From assembly GCA_028689735.1 (NCBI GenBank), contig JAQVCP010000028.1, forward strand, positions 1 through 36,286: a stretch of DNA of 36,286 nucleotides, given 5' to 3'. Positions 15,925 to 24,840 of this stretch are shown here, piece after piece (within the stretch, counting starts at the first letter, position 1; the number at the start of each line of letters is the position of its first letter). The position numbers were made by a program, and so were the translations under genes. A model generated the notes under the pieces. It searched no databases. It saw nothing but the letters and a program-made list of their open reading frames with translations, and was not told where the DNA came from. Origin of the DNA: Hespellia sp. Its GTDB lineage: Bacteria; Bacillota; Clostridia; Lachnospirales; Lachnospiraceae.

Positions 15925-16458
15925 ATGGATTTTATGGAATATCTTATTTCGTTTTCTAATCTTCTCATTCCAATTCTGATTTTTGGAATTATTTTATTGT
16001 CTGTGGTTCGGAAAATTGATGCATATGACTGTTTTGTAAAAGGGGCGGAAGAAGGACTTCACACAGTTGTAAGGATTCTGCCCACATTGGTGGGATTGAT
16101 GGTGTCGGTGTCGGTTCTTCGCTCCTCGGGCTTTCTAGAATATATAGGGAATGGCATTGGCAGAGTGACAGAACAGATTGGTTTTCCAGGGGAATTAGTT
16201 CCGCTAGTTATCGTCAAGTTTTTTTCATCTTCGGCAGCAACGGGACTTCTTATCGATATTTTCAAGGAGTTTGGCACAGATTCTCAGCGTGGCTTGATTG
16301 CATCGTTGATTCTTTCAAGTACAGAAACTATTTTTTATACGATGAGCGTATATTTTATTTCGGCAAAAGTAACGAAGACAAGGTGGACACTTCCCGGAGC
16401 GTTGCTTTCTGCTTTATCAGGCGTGATAGTAAGTACATTATTGGTGACAGGAATATGA
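15925..16458 (+). CDS. spmB: Spore maturation protein B
   Basis: The 177-aa membrane protein carries the SpmB/nucleoside-recognition (Gate) motifs: GAEEGLHTVVRILPTLVGLM (about 38-57), VKFFSSSAATGLLIDIF (about 96-112) and LSSTETIFYTMSVYF (about 131-145). SpmA and SpmB help dehydrate the spore core in Bacillus and Clostridium. The start is poorly marked, with ATGs at 15,925 and 15,934 and no strong ribosome site. spmA normally sits directly upstream but is not present here, where the MacAB-like operon precedes instead. The family is sure, the exact start uncertain. Confidence 0.9.
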   Translation: MDFMEYLISFSNLLIPILIFGIILLSVVRKIDAYDCFVKGAEEGLHTVVRILPTLVGLMVSVSVLRSSGFLEYIGNGIGRVTEQIGFPGELVPLVIVKFFSSSAATGLLIDIFKEFGTDSQRGLIASLILSSTETIFYTMSVYFISAKVTKTRWTLPGALLSALSGVIVSTLLVTGI

Positions 16459-16525
16459 AAAATAGAAAAATCAGAATACTACAATCTGGATAAGTGGAAA
16501 AAATGTAAAAAAAGCTGATAATTGC

Positions 16526-16554
16526 TTGACAAAACTATGGTTTTATTATAAAAT
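16526..16554 (+). promoter_or_regulatory. Promoter of tRNA-Arg
   Basis: A perfect TTGACA (16,526-16,531), a 17-bp spacer and TAAAAT (16,549-16,554) form a strong promoter 33 bp before the tRNA. Confidence 0.85.
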
Positions 16555-16587
16555 AAGTTTTGTTGTGATGCGAGAGCGTCATAAAAT

Positions 16588-16661
16588 GTGCGTGTAGCTC
16601 AGCTGGATAGAGCGTTTGGCTACGGACCAAAAGGCCGGGAGTTCGAATCTTCTCACGCACG
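16588..16661 (+). tRNA. tRNA-Arg (anticodon ACG)
   Basis: The 74-nt sequence folds as a cloverleaf. Acceptor GTGCGTG pairs with CACGCAC. A GCTC/GAGC D-stem is present. The anticodon stem TTTGG/CCAAA encloses CTACGGA with anticodon ACG, and TTCGAAT is the T-loop. The T-stem has two G-U pairs. CCA is not encoded. It has its own promoter and terminator. Confidence 0.96.
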
Positions 16662-16669
16662 TAGCAAAG

Positions 16670-16699
16670 GATGATAAGCAGTTGTTTATCATCTTTTTT
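16670..16699 (+). terminator. Terminator of tRNA-Arg
   Basis: GATGATAA (16,670-16,677) pairs with TTATCATC (16,686-16,693), followed by six Ts. Confidence 0.9.
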
Positions 16700-16784
16700 A
16701 GTTGGCAGGAAAAGCTTTCAGACAGGAAAGTAAAAAGAGGTTGAAGAGGTAGCGGTATGAGCTGCTATTGATTACGGAAAAATG

Positions 16785-16828
16785 AAAAAGATTGCAGTGA
16801 AAGACATTTCTCTCACTGCAATCTTTTT
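16785..16828 (-). terminator. Strong terminator of the first PFP gene
   Basis: A perfect 16-bp stem (16,785-16,800 with 16,813-16,828) has A/T runs at both ends, so it can stop transcription from either side. It lies 7 bp after the minus-strand PFP stop codon. Confidence 0.92.
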
Positions 16829-16835
16829 ATCCTTA

Positions 16836-18074
16836 TTATTTTTGAACTGGCTTGTACAGGTGTCTTGGGATACCGTCAACCATGACGGGAGAAACATCAC
16901 CCTGAATCAGTGGTCTTACGTAGCTGACAAAATCATCTGTTACATAAGTTCCATCTTTATTGACCCATTTTCTAGGAACGAGTTTTTCGTCATTCGCAAT
17001 CTTGTGTACATCTTTTACTTCTGTTCCACACTGGTAAGGATCATCGGAAAGTCTTACAAGTACGACCATCTTACCGGAATCGCCTTCGTCAGCAGCCTTT
17101 ACAGCAGCACCACCAACCTGATATGCTTCAAGGATATCCACACGGGAAGCAGAATGGGACGCAGAACGCTGCAGAGTACTAAGTTCAATTGCACGAGTCT
17201 TACATCCAAGCTCACCTGCGATGAAGCTGGCAAGATAAGCAGCTGTTCCAGATAACTGTTTGTGTCCGAATGCATCAACAAAGTCAACGCTCTGGCCGAG
17301 CTCGCATACGTAGCGGCCGTCGTTTAATTTGATACCTTCTGAGACTGCTACAACAACGGAAGACTTTTCTTCCAAAAGTTTTTGGACTTTGGAACTGAAA
17401 GCTTCGATATCAAAAGCAAGCTCTGGAAGATAGATCATATCAGGTCCAGTACAGTCTTCTCCTTTGGAAAGAGCAGCGGCACCGGTAAGCCATCCAGCAT
17501 TACGTCCCATAATCTCAACAATCGTTACAAGACCATGTGGGTATTCCAGACAGAATCCATCGCGGATAATTTCTTTTACAGAAGTACCGATATATTTTGC
17601 AGCACTGCCGTATCCCGGTGTGTGGTCTGTCAGTGCCAGGTCATTATCAATTGTCTTCGGGCAGCCAACAAATCTGGTTGGATGTCCTGTAATGATTGCA
17701 TAGTCTGATAATTTCTTGATTGTGTCCATAGAATCGTTTCCACCGATATAGATGAATGCTTCGATATCCAATTTGTCGAGAATACTGAAAATTTTATCAT
17801 ATACATCTCTGTCTTCATGAATCTCAGGCAGCTTATAGCGGCAGGAGCCAAGATATGCGGCAGGTGTTCTTTTCAATAATTCTGCGTCAAGTTCGTTCGT
17901 AATATGTTCAGAGAGATCAATGTAGCGCTCCTCCAATAACCCCTGAATTCCGTGTAACATACCATACACTTTCTTTGCTCCACGGTCTTTGGCTGTGCGG
18001 TAAACTCCTGCTAAGCTTGAGTTGATAGCGGCTGTTGGTCCCCCGGATTGTCCTACAATTACATTTCCTTTCAT
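16836..18074 (-). CDS. pfp: Pyrophosphate-dependent 6-phosphofructokinase (paralogue 1)
   Basis: The 412-aa enzyme interconverts fructose 6-phosphate and fructose 1,6-bisphosphate. It has GQSGGPTAAIN (near residue 8), YIGGNDSMDT (about 102-111), PKTIDNDL (about 130-137) and MGRNAGWL. The Asp in GGNDS and the Lys of PKTIDND are the residues linked to PPi rather than ATP use, where ATP enzymes carry GGDGS and PGTIDND. The ATG at 18,074 follows GGAGGTAAG; the longer frame has no better site. A second paralogue of similar length lies at 31,257-32,477. Confidence 0.92.
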   Translation of the reverse strand: MKGNVIVGQSGGPTAAINSSLAGVYRTAKDRGAKKVYGMLHGIQGLLEERYIDLSEHITNELDAELLKRTPAAYLGSCRYKLPEIHEDRDVYDKIFSILDKLDIEAFIYIGGNDSMDTIKKLSDYAIITGHPTRFVGCPKTIDNDLALTDHTPGYGSAAKYIGTSVKEIIRDGFCLEYPHGLVTIVEIMGRNAGWLTGAAALSKGEDCTGPDMIYLPELAFDIEAFSSKVQKLLEEKSSVVVAVSEGIKLNDGRYVCELGQSVDFVDAFGHKQLSGTAAYLASFIAGELGCKTRAIELSTLQRSASHSASRVDILEAYQVGGAAVKAADEGDSGKMVVLVRLSDDPYQCGTEVKDVHKIANDEKLVPRKWVNKDGTYVTDDFVSYVRPLIQGDVSPVMVDGIPRHLYKPVQK

Positions 18075-18098
18075 GTGTCTTACCTCCATTTTTGTTCT

Positions 18099-18122
18099 TT
18101 GTTCTCGAAATTGTGAGAACAA
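18099..18122 (-). promoter_or_regulatory. Inverted repeat in the PFP-1 leader, possible operator
   Basis: TTGTTCTC-8 nt-GAGAACAA is a perfect inverted repeat. It lies between the promoter at 18,141-18,169 and the gene's ribosome site. It may be an operator blocking transcription or an RNA hairpin. No regulator can be assigned. Confidence 0.5.
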
Positions 18123-18140
18123 TTCATGTATATATTACTT

Positions 18141-18169
18141 ATTCTAGATTATTTTCTTATGTTTGTAAA
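18141..18169 (-). promoter_or_regulatory. Promoter of PFP-1
   Basis: On the minus strand TTTACA (18,164-18,169), a 17-bp spacer and TAGAAT (18,141-18,146) form a good promoter, 67 bp upstream of the PFP start. The rest of the 383-bp gap to 18,457 shows no other gene, and no convincing plus-strand promoter for the next operon was found. Confidence 0.65.
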
Positions 18170-18457
18170 CGAATATTTAAAAATGACTACAAATGTTTCA
18201 TTTTGTGTAATAGTATTTACTTATATTTACAATTTGCGCTGTTATTTGTCGAGTGAAGATGAAAAAAGGGAAGGGAAGAAAAAGAAATGTAAATAAAAAA
18301 TAAAGTTGTCAAAAGGTCTTGCATTTTATTTTGTTTTGCAGTAGTATACATATTACTCTAGTAAATCAAGTTTTTCAAAACCGCTTCGGTTATATTTCAC
18401 AGAGCGTACAATCTAATATTTTAATGACAAGTTATGTTAACTAGAAGGAGTGATTAT

Positions 18458-19840
18458 TTGTCAAAACAAATGAATTATGAGATTATAAAACTCATAGAAC
18501 GTGATGGAAGATGCCACATCTCTATGGATGTGGTGAAAGGGGAACTGCTCATTAACTGGTTGAGAGGTTCTCCAACGATTGAGAAGAAACAATTGTCTCT
18601 CTGGTTCCGGCAACTGGCGGGACAGCTGGAGAAATATCACCGCTGTAAAAAAAATCAATGCTATCGCTTTTTAAATGTCTATAGTGTGGTAGTTACAAAG
18701 GAGCAGATCTATCTGCTGGATCTTGAGGCAGAAGGGAATGCATTTATTGCGAAATATATGCAGCGTCAGGAGATACGTAACGGATTTTCTCATCCTAGGG
18801 CGCAGATGCGCTCCACGACAAAAACTTCCATTGACCTCTATAGCTTTGGAAGGACGCTGCAGTATATCCTGGCACATGCGCAGGTTGTCCCGGGAATAAC
18901 CAAAAAAGAGGAACATCAATTATTAAAAATCATTCAAAGAAGTATCGAACTCAATTCAAAAAAGCAATATCAAAATTTCAAACAAATTCAAAACGAGTTA
19001 TCCAAATTTAAATTACATACGATTCCAAAAAACTGGAAGGTACTATCGCTGTTGACTGTCTTGATTGTGAGCGGCATTGTGTCGGCGCTTTTGTTTTACG
19101 GAACAGGAAGGGAGAAAAAATCTGCAGTCCATTTATCAAAAAATACAGAGCAGAAAGAGAACAGCCAGACGGCTGGCAAAAAGAACGTGGAAGGGGGGCA
19201 GATGCGTGTGAAGAACACGGATGGTGTGGAAACGGATTCAATGTCATCAGGAGGGGATGCACTGCCCCAGACAGATCAAACCAGAATAAATGGGGCAGGG
19301 ACGTCGCTGCTGCCGCAGAGTGAAAATGAGGTCGAAGAAACAGGCGATATTATGGAACAGCTGAAAGCAGATTCCCTTGAAAATACTGCAGAAGCGAACA
19401 AAGAGATGATACAGATTGGAGAGAAGGCACATATGGAAGTATTACAGTATCTTGCGATGGCATATGACCGAGAGGAAATGAATCAGCAGGCAATTAAAGT
19501 ATATGGTGAGCTCTGTCAAATGAGTCTTCAGAGGGAACTTCTGGAGCAGGTTTACAAAAGACGGGCGGAATTGCAGGAAAAGGAGGGGATGAATGAGGCG
19601 GCATCTGCAACCTTAAAAGAGGCAATGGAAAATGAATCTCTAAAAAATTCTTCTGTTTTGATAATTGCTTATATCCGCATTCTCTGCAAAACAACAGAAG
19701 TAGACAAAGCCAATCGGGAAGAAGAGTTGAATACCGTAGTTGATAGAATTCCGGCGGTGAAAGAGTCTGAGGAATATAAGAAATTAGTACAGGAATATGG
19801 GATTACAGAGGAAGGAGGAAAACTATGCATAGGAACGTGA
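18458..19840 (+). CDS. Membrane pseudokinase with extracytoplasmic TPR-like domain
   Basis: The 460-aa protein has a cytoplasmic region (about 1-190) that looks like a degenerate Ser/Thr kinase. GELLINWLRG suits the hinge, VVVTKEQIYLLDLEAE the stretch before and at a DFG-like Asp, and DLYSFGRTLQYIL a C-lobe helix. The Gly-loop, VAIK lysine and HRD loop are missing, so catalysis is unlikely. One membrane helix follows (about 195-216), then a polar linker and TPR-like helical repeats to the end. This order resembles EssB/YukC of type VII secretion, but no other such gene is visible. A TTG start is chosen because AAGGAG stands 7 nt before it. The 3' end overlaps the next gene by 16 bp. Confidence 0.72.
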   Translation: MSKQMNYEIIKLIERDGRCHISMDVVKGELLINWLRGSPTIEKKQLSLWFRQLAGQLEKYHRCKKNQCYRFLNVYSVVVTKEQIYLLDLEAEGNAFIAKYMQRQEIRNGFSHPRAQMRSTTKTSIDLYSFGRTLQYILAHAQVVPGITKKEEHQLLKIIQRSIELNSKKQYQNFKQIQNELSKFKLHTIPKNWKVLSLLTVLIVSGIVSALLFYGTGREKKSAVHLSKNTEQKENSQTAGKKNVEGGQMRVKNTDGVETDSMSSGGDALPQTDQTRINGAGTSLLPQSENEVEETGDIMEQLKADSLENTAEANKEMIQIGEKAHMEVLQYLAMAYDREEMNQQAIKVYGELCQMSLQRELLEQVYKRRAELQEKEGMNEAASATLKEAMENESLKNSSVLIIAYIRILCKTTEVDKANREEELNTVVDRIPAVKESEEYKKLVQEYGITEEGGKLCIGT

Positions 19841-22083
19841 AGAGAAGAAATCGAAAAAACAGGATAAAAGAAGGAATGTCTCTTATTATAGGCGTGTTAT
19901 GTATCTTTATGAGCTATAGTACGCTTTTGTCTGCGAAAGAACAACAGCGGACAAAAGGGGGAGAAAACAGGGAGGGAATACGGAGGGAAACAAGCAGAGG
20001 AGATTCGGAAGTGGAAAATGAGCTGCGGATGTATGAACTGAGTTTCGCACAGCCCAGTGGCAGCCAGGGATATTATGTGGTGAAGCCGGGGGTTCAGATC
20101 CTCCATCAAGATACAGACCGCGTCACACGATATGAATTTACAGCTGCAGATGGAAGCCAGAGTCGCGGATATCTGGAACAGCCGGGAGAGCGACTTGAGA
20201 TTTCCAAGGAGCAGATGCAAGAAGGGGATAACCAACTGAAGATATGGATGGAAGGGCTTGAAAAGCCGGAAGGAGAAGTTCCTGAAGAGAGTGATCCCGA
20301 GGAAGACAAAAGTGAAACCGGAAATGAAAATGAGATTCCAGACTTGACGGAAGGAAATGATGAGAATCCGGCAGAAAAAACGGACGAGAATTTGACGGAG
20401 GAGAGTATAAAGCAGTGGCATCTGATTGAGGGGACCCTACAGATTCTGCATTTCCCTGTGGATACATCCATTCCAGAACCCTGTAAGATCACGTACCAGC
20501 AGGATGAGGGACTGGATATCATTTATTGTGCAAATTCTCTGAAACTGGAAATCACAGGAAAAGATACAGGGGCTGGGGTAGCTGGAATCTCATATCAACT
20601 GGATGGAAAGCAGGAAGTCTTTCAGGCGGGGGAGAAGATAACGGTATCCATTCCGGAAGAGTATTCGGGGATTGTAAAAGCATATTGCATTGACCGTGCG
20701 GGAAATAAGGGGGATGTAGTTTCATCGAAATATATCATTTGTGATAACAAGCTTCCCGAGATAAGGATAAGTGCGAAGGACGGCTTTGCTGTCTGGTATC
20801 AAAGCAATCCAACGATTGATGTGCAGGTAAATGATGCGGGGCAGTCTTCCGGGCTTGCCTATGTCAAATGTTTTCTAAATGGAAAGCTTGTGGAGAAGAA
20901 AAGTTTTGATCGGGCAAGCACGGAAGTAGTACAGCAGGTGAAATTTAAGTTTCAGGTCACCCAGGATTCCGTGTCAGGAGAAAAAATACCAATTCAGGTG
21001 GAAGCGGTGGATAAGTCGGGGAATTCCATTTCAAAAGAGGACATGCTTTTTTTAGACAAAAGAGCTCCTGTTATTGAAGTAACTGGTGCAAAGGATGGTG
21101 TAATCAGCAGTAAAGAGGTGACGCTTTCGGTGAAGCTGACGGATGAGAACATTCCCCGGAATTTCGAGGTGACGGCACAGAGAGTCAGCCCGGAAGGAGA
21201 AAGCTCATCAGTCAATGTGGAAAAAGCAGACAGTTCAGAATTTGAGTATCGAGCAACTCTGACGGAGGATGGCGTGTATCAGATTCACTTGAAAGGGAGT
21301 GATATGGCAGGAAACCAGACAGAGAAAAAAATGCAGATGATTGTGGACCGGCAGAATCCGATTATCCGTTATGTGGAACAGCTCAATGGAACCTATGTCC
21401 AGCAGTTTCGATGGAATTATGAGCCGGACGAAATGATACATGATTTCAGTTCTTATACCTACCACATGGAATTGGACGGACGGTTATTCCGGGTGAACCA
21501 CAGAGAGGAACAAGAGGGGCACCATTTGCTTGTGGTAGAAGCGACGGATGCAGCTGGCAACAGTGCAAGAGCGGAAGCAGCTTTTCAGGTGGACCACACG
21601 GCACCAGAGGTAGTGATGGATGGGGTGATGAATGGAAAGACATATGAGAAAAAAGTGAATCTGGTCATCTCTCTTGCAAATGAAAGGGATTACGTAGACA
21701 GCATCTGCATAAACAATCAAATGCAGAAGATTCATAACAGCAGTCAGGTCTTTCAGTTTCCATTTGAAGAAGAAGGAGTGTACGATGTAGAGGTAAAAGC
21801 GAGAGATGCAGCGAAAAACGAGACCGTTCAGCACGTGCAGTTTCAAGTCAGGAAAAAGAAAGGGCTGGCAGCAACAGTACTGAATCCGGTGAGGAAGGTG
21901 CTGGAAAAGGTTGCCGGTCTTGAAGATACAACGAATGAGACGATGAAAAAGGCTGCAGTCAGAACAAAGAGGAGCTGGAATGTATGGATGCTTCTTATTA
22001 TTGGCAGCATGGTTTTGGCGGGAGCAGTAGTGATATTAAGGATTTACCAGAGGCATCTGAGAAAGATTGGAAATACCCCATAA
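19825..22083 (+). CDS. Membrane-anchored Ig-like repeat surface protein
   Basis: The 752-aa protein has a basic N-terminus, a signal-anchor helix (about 18-37), an acidic linker (about 145-190), and a series of Ig-like beta domains (about 215-675). Each domain ends in a repeated DxAGN-type motif (DRAGNKG, DKSGNS, DMAGNQT, DAAGNSA, DAAKNET). A single C-terminal helix (about 720-740) is followed by a basic tail, a stop-transfer rather than LPXTG anchor. The ATG follows AAGGAGG, and the gene overlaps the pseudokinase gene by 16 bp, which suggests coupled translation. The two proteins may form a complex across the membrane. Function unknown. Confidence 0.75.
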   Translation: MHRNVKRRNRKNRIKEGMSLIIGVLCIFMSYSTLLSAKEQQRTKGGENREGIRRETSRGDSEVENELRMYELSFAQPSGSQGYYVVKPGVQILHQDTDRVTRYEFTAADGSQSRGYLEQPGERLEISKEQMQEGDNQLKIWMEGLEKPEGEVPEESDPEEDKSETGNENEIPDLTEGNDENPAEKTDENLTEESIKQWHLIEGTLQILHFPVDTSIPEPCKITYQQDEGLDIIYCANSLKLEITGKDTGAGVAGISYQLDGKQEVFQAGEKITVSIPEEYSGIVKAYCIDRAGNKGDVVSSKYIICDNKLPEIRISAKDGFAVWYQSNPTIDVQVNDAGQSSGLAYVKCFLNGKLVEKKSFDRASTEVVQQVKFKFQVTQDSVSGEKIPIQVEAVDKSGNSISKEDMLFLDKRAPVIEVTGAKDGVISSKEVTLSVKLTDENIPRNFEVTAQRVSPEGESSSVNVEKADSSEFEYRATLTEDGVYQIHLKGSDMAGNQTEKKMQMIVDRQNPIIRYVEQLNGTYVQQFRWNYEPDEMIHDFSSYTYHMELDGRLFRVNHREEQEGHHLLVVEATDAAGNSARAEAAFQVDHTAPEVVMDGVMNGKTYEKKVNLVISLANERDYVDSICINNQMQKIHNSSQVFQFPFEEEGVYDVEVKARDAAKNETVQHVQFQVRKKKGLAATVLNPVRKVLEKVAGLEDTTNETMKKAAVRTKRSWNVWMLLIIGSMVLAGAVVILRIYQRHLRKIGNTP

Positions 22084-22091
22084 AAGGGAGG

Positions 22092-22116
22092 ATGCCGAGT
22101 GCTAAGCACTCGGCAT
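22092..22116. other. GC-rich perfect hairpin without a T run
   Basis: ATGCCGAGTGC pairs with GCACTCGGCAT around a TAA loop, just after the Ig-like gene's stop. It lacks a T run on either side, so it is not a standard terminator. It could protect mRNA 3' ends or act as a DNA site. The remainder of the gap up to 22,318 shows nothing recognisable. Confidence 0.6.
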
Positions 22117-22318
22117 GTATTATGAAAAAGTTTATTCCAAATAGTAAATTAATACTAGTCAGTTGTCATTGTCTTCAAATGAGTTTGTGTTTCATTTGAT
22201 ATATTTAGTATATTCAAAAGAAATGAAGAAACAATGTTGAAGAAATGAAAGTTTTTTGAATGATATATGAACAAAATATGAACTGCTTTACGCCCTCAGT
22301 CCACATCCAATACAGTCA

Positions 22319-24397
22319 TCATTCACGGGATAAAATTTCCCATATTTTCCGATAGACATCTCCACAGTAAGTCAATCGGCAGATGTCTTCAATATCCTCC
22401 TGATTTTTTCCGAGTTTGATAATCTGCTTGAATAAATCAAGATACTCCGTCTCTCCTTTTTGCGAGAAAACAAACAATAAGTGTACGGGGTCGCCGTCAT
22501 CAAACCGGATTCCTTTTTTACTGACTAACAATCCAATTCCATCCTCATAGACACCGGCTTCTTTGCTTGCGTGTGCAAGGGCAATGCCCTGATTGACAAT
22601 AATATAACCGCCGTATTCTTCTACGTTTCCGATGGCTTCCTGGATGTAACTCTCATCGAAAAAGCCATCCTTGATCAGATCGGCGGAAGCTGTTCTCATT
22701 GCAGTACGCCACTCAAGTTCTTCTTCGACAATTTTAATATATTTTGTATCAAGCATATTAAGCAGGATGAATTCTGTTCCAATTTTGGATTCTACGTAGA
22801 AGCAATCCTCAAGAATCTGCTGAAGTTCCCTGTTTAGAAAGTCAATCTTTGGGTTATTGCCCGATTCATAAATGGTTATGATTTTTTCCAATACAGGATA
22901 GCGCACTTTCTTTTCAGGCAAAGATTCTTTCTGTAGTAGATATGCCTGGTTTTGTATTTTTTGGATATCTTCAACGGTAACAAGTGGTTTGACTACAACC
23001 ACAGGGAGTCTGCTTTCTCTGATTGGTACGGTTGATATAATAAAATCGACACCGTCAAAGGCTCCTTTTGCTTTTTCAATCTGCTTTGTTGTCATTGTTC
23101 CAACCACATAAAAATTAAAATAGTTTTTTACCTGCGCTTCCAGATATTTACTGGTTGCCATACTTCCGGGGCAGGATATAATTACTCCCAGAGATTTACT
23201 GTTTTTCCTTCCTCTAAGAAGAGCAGCACAGATATGAATTACCAGACTGTCTTTCATTTTCGGAGTCAGTGCATATTGCAGATATTTTTCGAGAATATAA
23301 AAGTTACACTCGGCAACTTTCCTGACTTTTGGAAAATCTCCGGTATTTTTATAATCAATACTCCATTCATAGCCTGCATCATTCCAGTTTTTCATGCTCT
23401 TTACGTGAGAAATCAGTGATTCAATCAATAGATTGTCCGATTGAAGCATGACGTCTAACTCCCGGCTGATTTCTAAAAGAAAGTGACTGATTACACTATA
23501 TAGTTCAAAATCGTTGATGCTTTGAATCTGCGGATGCAGGTTGCGAAGTAAAATCTGTTTTTCAATAATCAGGATTCCCGAGTAGCCAAGAGTCTGGTAT
23601 CCTAATTCATCTATCACATAGCTTATCATGTTTCCGATGGTATCAAGTTCCAGAGAGGGAAGTCTCGACTCTGTAGATTGTTTTCCATATCCGATTTGCT
23701 GTAATCGGTTGGCTAAGACAAAAATACAAATTGCTATTTCAAAGAAAATCTCTTTTGCCAGAATGATATTGTGCTCTCCGCTAAAGATATTCATATGGTA
23801 AATGACATCTTTAAGGGAGTAGATAAAACCTGCTTTTCGAATAATGTAGTGAACAAAAAAGGTTTTTTCATTTTTTATGGAATGAATTAGTTCTTCAAAA
23901 AGTTCCACCAAAATTCTTTGTATCTCTTCTTCCTCGATTTGGATTTTGATCCCCTTCTTGCTTTTGGCAACAAAGACGATATCTTTTGTTTTCAGATATT
24001 CATCGACCAGTTTGCAGTCATTGATAATTGTATTTCGTGTTACGTATAGTTCATCGGCGAGCTGCTGCATGGAATAATAGCCATTATGATAGACCAGAGC
24101 AAGAATGATATATACTTTTCGTTCGTCAGGAGATAATTTATACTGATAAGAATCCATAGAATAAAATTGATCAATGAGATTTCTTACACTCTGATGATCT
24201 GTAAATTTTAGTCTCTGGTTGTCATTGTCGAGCAGAGCAGAACATCCGGCTTCTCGTGTAAAATCAGCAATTTCCTGTATATCGACTTTTAATGTCTTCT
24301 CAGAAATATGATATTTTTTTATCAGATGCTGATATTCTAATTCTTTGTTTGGATTTTCCAAAAGGTTTTGAAGTATTTCTGCACTTCTTTTTTTCAT
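22319..24397 (-). CDS. PRD-containing transcriptional activator (MtlR/LicR type) with EIIB- and EIIA-like domains
   Basis: The 692-aa regulator has N-terminal helix-turn-helix modules (about 1-120, e.g. MQQLADELYVTRNTIINDCK), two PRDs (about 180-290 and 295-400), an EIIB-like domain with Cys in ISCPGSMATS (about 405-415), and an EIIA-like domain with GIALAHAS near residue 615. Such regulators are switched by PTS phosphorylation of their histidines and cysteine according to sugar supply. It is the last gene of the PTS operon, behind a hairpin that may limit its expression. It is probably the operon's activator. Confidence 0.9.
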   Translation of the reverse strand: MKKRSAEILQNLLENPNKELEYQHLIKKYHISEKTLKVDIQEIADFTREAGCSALLDNDNQRLKFTDHQSVRNLIDQFYSMDSYQYKLSPDERKVYIILALVYHNGYYSMQQLADELYVTRNTIINDCKLVDEYLKTKDIVFVAKSKKGIKIQIEEEEIQRILVELFEELIHSIKNEKTFFVHYIIRKAGFIYSLKDVIYHMNIFSGEHNIILAKEIFFEIAICIFVLANRLQQIGYGKQSTESRLPSLELDTIGNMISYVIDELGYQTLGYSGILIIEKQILLRNLHPQIQSINDFELYSVISHFLLEISRELDVMLQSDNLLIESLISHVKSMKNWNDAGYEWSIDYKNTGDFPKVRKVAECNFYILEKYLQYALTPKMKDSLVIHICAALLRGRKNSKSLGVIISCPGSMATSKYLEAQVKNYFNFYVVGTMTTKQIEKAKGAFDGVDFIISTVPIRESRLPVVVVKPLVTVEDIQKIQNQAYLLQKESLPEKKVRYPVLEKIITIYESGNNPKIDFLNRELQQILEDCFYVESKIGTEFILLNMLDTKYIKIVEEELEWRTAMRTASADLIKDGFFDESYIQEAIGNVEEYGGYIIVNQGIALAHASKEAGVYEDGIGLLVSKKGIRFDDGDPVHLLFVFSQKGETEYLDLFKQIIKLGKNQEDIEDICRLTYCGDVYRKIWEILSRE

Positions 24398-24428
24398 TTC
24401 TATTCACCGCCATAAGCAATCTATTTAC

Positions 24429-24471
24429 AAAAGGTATCTATATCGTTCTTAGTCCAGATAGATACCTTTTT
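24429..24471 (-). terminator. Terminator/attenuator between EIIB and the regulator gene
   Basis: A perfect 13-bp stem (24,429-24,441 with 24,458-24,470) has A/T-rich ends in both directions. It lies 18 bp past the EIIB stop and 31 bp before the regulator start, so it probably reduces readthrough into the regulator gene. Confidence 0.8.
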
Positions 24472-24488
24472 ACATATTTTTGTTCTGT

Positions 24489-24788
24489 TTAAGCCTCTGA
24501 AAGTTCTTTTAACAAGTCGGCTAACTTCTTTTCTGTAGCAGCTCTATTCACTCCGGATACCAGTCCAAATACACTCATTTGTGGCTTGTCTAACGGTTGG
24601 CGATAGTTTGCAGTTGTTAAAACCAGGTCCACATCTTTTTGTTTATCGGGAACTTCAGCGATGGTTCCTTTTACAATCTTTGCCTTTACCCCGATATTCT
24701 GAACAATCTCCTTTACGGCCTCCTGGGCAATTGTAGATGTTGCAACACCACTTCCACATGCAACTAAAATTTTAACTTCTTTAGACAT
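24489..24788 (-). CDS. PTS galactitol-type EIIB component
   Basis: The 99-aa protein has the EIIB active-site loop LVACGSGVATST, with the phosphorylated cysteine at residue 11, and the size of GatB (about 94 aa). It passes phosphate from EIIA to the sugar entering through EIIC. Two ATGs are close together; the second (24,788) is chosen because AGGAGG stands 8 nt before it rather than 2. The EIIA and EIIC genes lie in the same operon, separated from it by a sugar-phosphate isomerase gene. Confidence 0.92.
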   Translation of the reverse strand: MSKEVKILVACGSGVATSTIAQEAVKEIVQNIGVKAKIVKGTIAEVPDKQKDVDLVLTTANYRQPLDKPQMSVFGLVSGVNRAATEKKLADLLKELSEA

Positions 24789-24840
24789 ATACATTTCCTC
24801 CTAATATCATATGCAGCGCTCACTCTCATGGAGACTGCGA

